Shown piece by piece: positions 22,248 through 22,286 of a stretch of 22,286 nucleotides of DNA. Location of the stretch: the NCBI GenBank assembly GCA_050944055.1, contig JBMNQI010000039.1:1-22286 (forward strand), read 5' to 3'. The position numbers were made by a program, and so were the translations under genes. The notes beneath the pieces are model-generated. The model was not told the origin of the DNA. It saw only the letters and a program-made list of their open reading frames with translations, and searched no databases. Positions within the stretch are counted from its first letter, which is position 1. Every line of letters starts with the position of its first letter. Source of the stretch: JBMNQI01 sp050944055. GTDB taxonomy: Bacteria > Bacillota > Clostridia > Oscillospirales > Oscillospiraceae.

Positions 22248-22286
22248 CTATTTCTCCTCCGATTCGATAATCGCAGAAAAAAGGCT
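22248..22286 (-). CDS. possible 3' end of an unidentified upstream gene
   Basis: The last 13 codons of an open frame on the - strand end in TAG at 22250-22248, one base before the rqcH ATG and overlapping its GGAGGAG. That geometry is typical of an operon junction. The readable end is SLFSAIIESEEK. Other frames are also open over so short a stretch, so this is weak. Confidence 0.3.
   Translation of the reverse strand, partial: SLFSAIIESEEK

Overview
The window looks like chromosomal DNA of an endospore-forming member of the Clostridia (Bacillota) with medium to slightly high GC. Evidence: a SigH-type sporulation sigma factor, a CwlD-type spore-cortex amidase, a YebC / TrmK / Nif3 / RqcH housekeeping set of Gram-positive type, strong GGAGG ribosome binding sites with several TTG/GTG starts, sigmaA-type TTGACA/TATAAT promoters, and SLH-anchored surface proteins. 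No phage, IS element, rRNA, tRNA or CRISPR array was recognised. Species cannot be named from this.

Layout. Positions 1-5370 (+ strand): the 3' end of ruvB, glmM, a sigH-like gene with its own promoter, a small zinc-ribbon gene ending in a terminator, then a promoter-led operon DUF1858 - trmK - nif3 (1- and 4-base overlaps), then yebC with its own promoter and terminator. Positions 5464-8291 (- strand): pyruvate kinase preceded by an exported SLH + glycerophosphodiesterase fusion. Positions 8430-12381 (+ strand): the ywlG-like - cwlD - radA operon read from a promoter divergent to the SLH-GDPD gene, then a Xer-type tyrosine recombinase. Between radA and xer lie a 58-codon cysteine-rich gene on the - strand and a perfect 15-bp inverted repeat. 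Positions 12501-22286 (- strand), in transcription order: the tail of an unidentified gene, rqcH, a P1B-type ATPase, a hairpin terminator, a NarL/LuxR-type two-component system (7TM histidine kinase and response regulator), a terminator, then a large 1150-residue GLUG/Ig-like/SLH surface protein with its own promoter, then a terminator facing xer.

Most of the window is ordinary housekeeping. The parts worth a second look are on the right. The P1B ATPase keeps its phosphorylation site (DKTGT), HP and GxG motifs, but TGES, CPC, TGD and GDGxND are all altered, so it is probably not a normal metal pump. The large surface protein's promoter has a perfect TGTACT-TT-AGTACA palindrome abutting its -35 box, directly downstream of the two-component system; that is a natural candidate regulatory target. 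The Cys-rich mini-gene, the AT-rich inverted repeat in front of xer, and a sigH promoter whose predicted start lies on the ribosome binding site are further anomalies. All functional statements are from reading motifs by eye; no database search was run.
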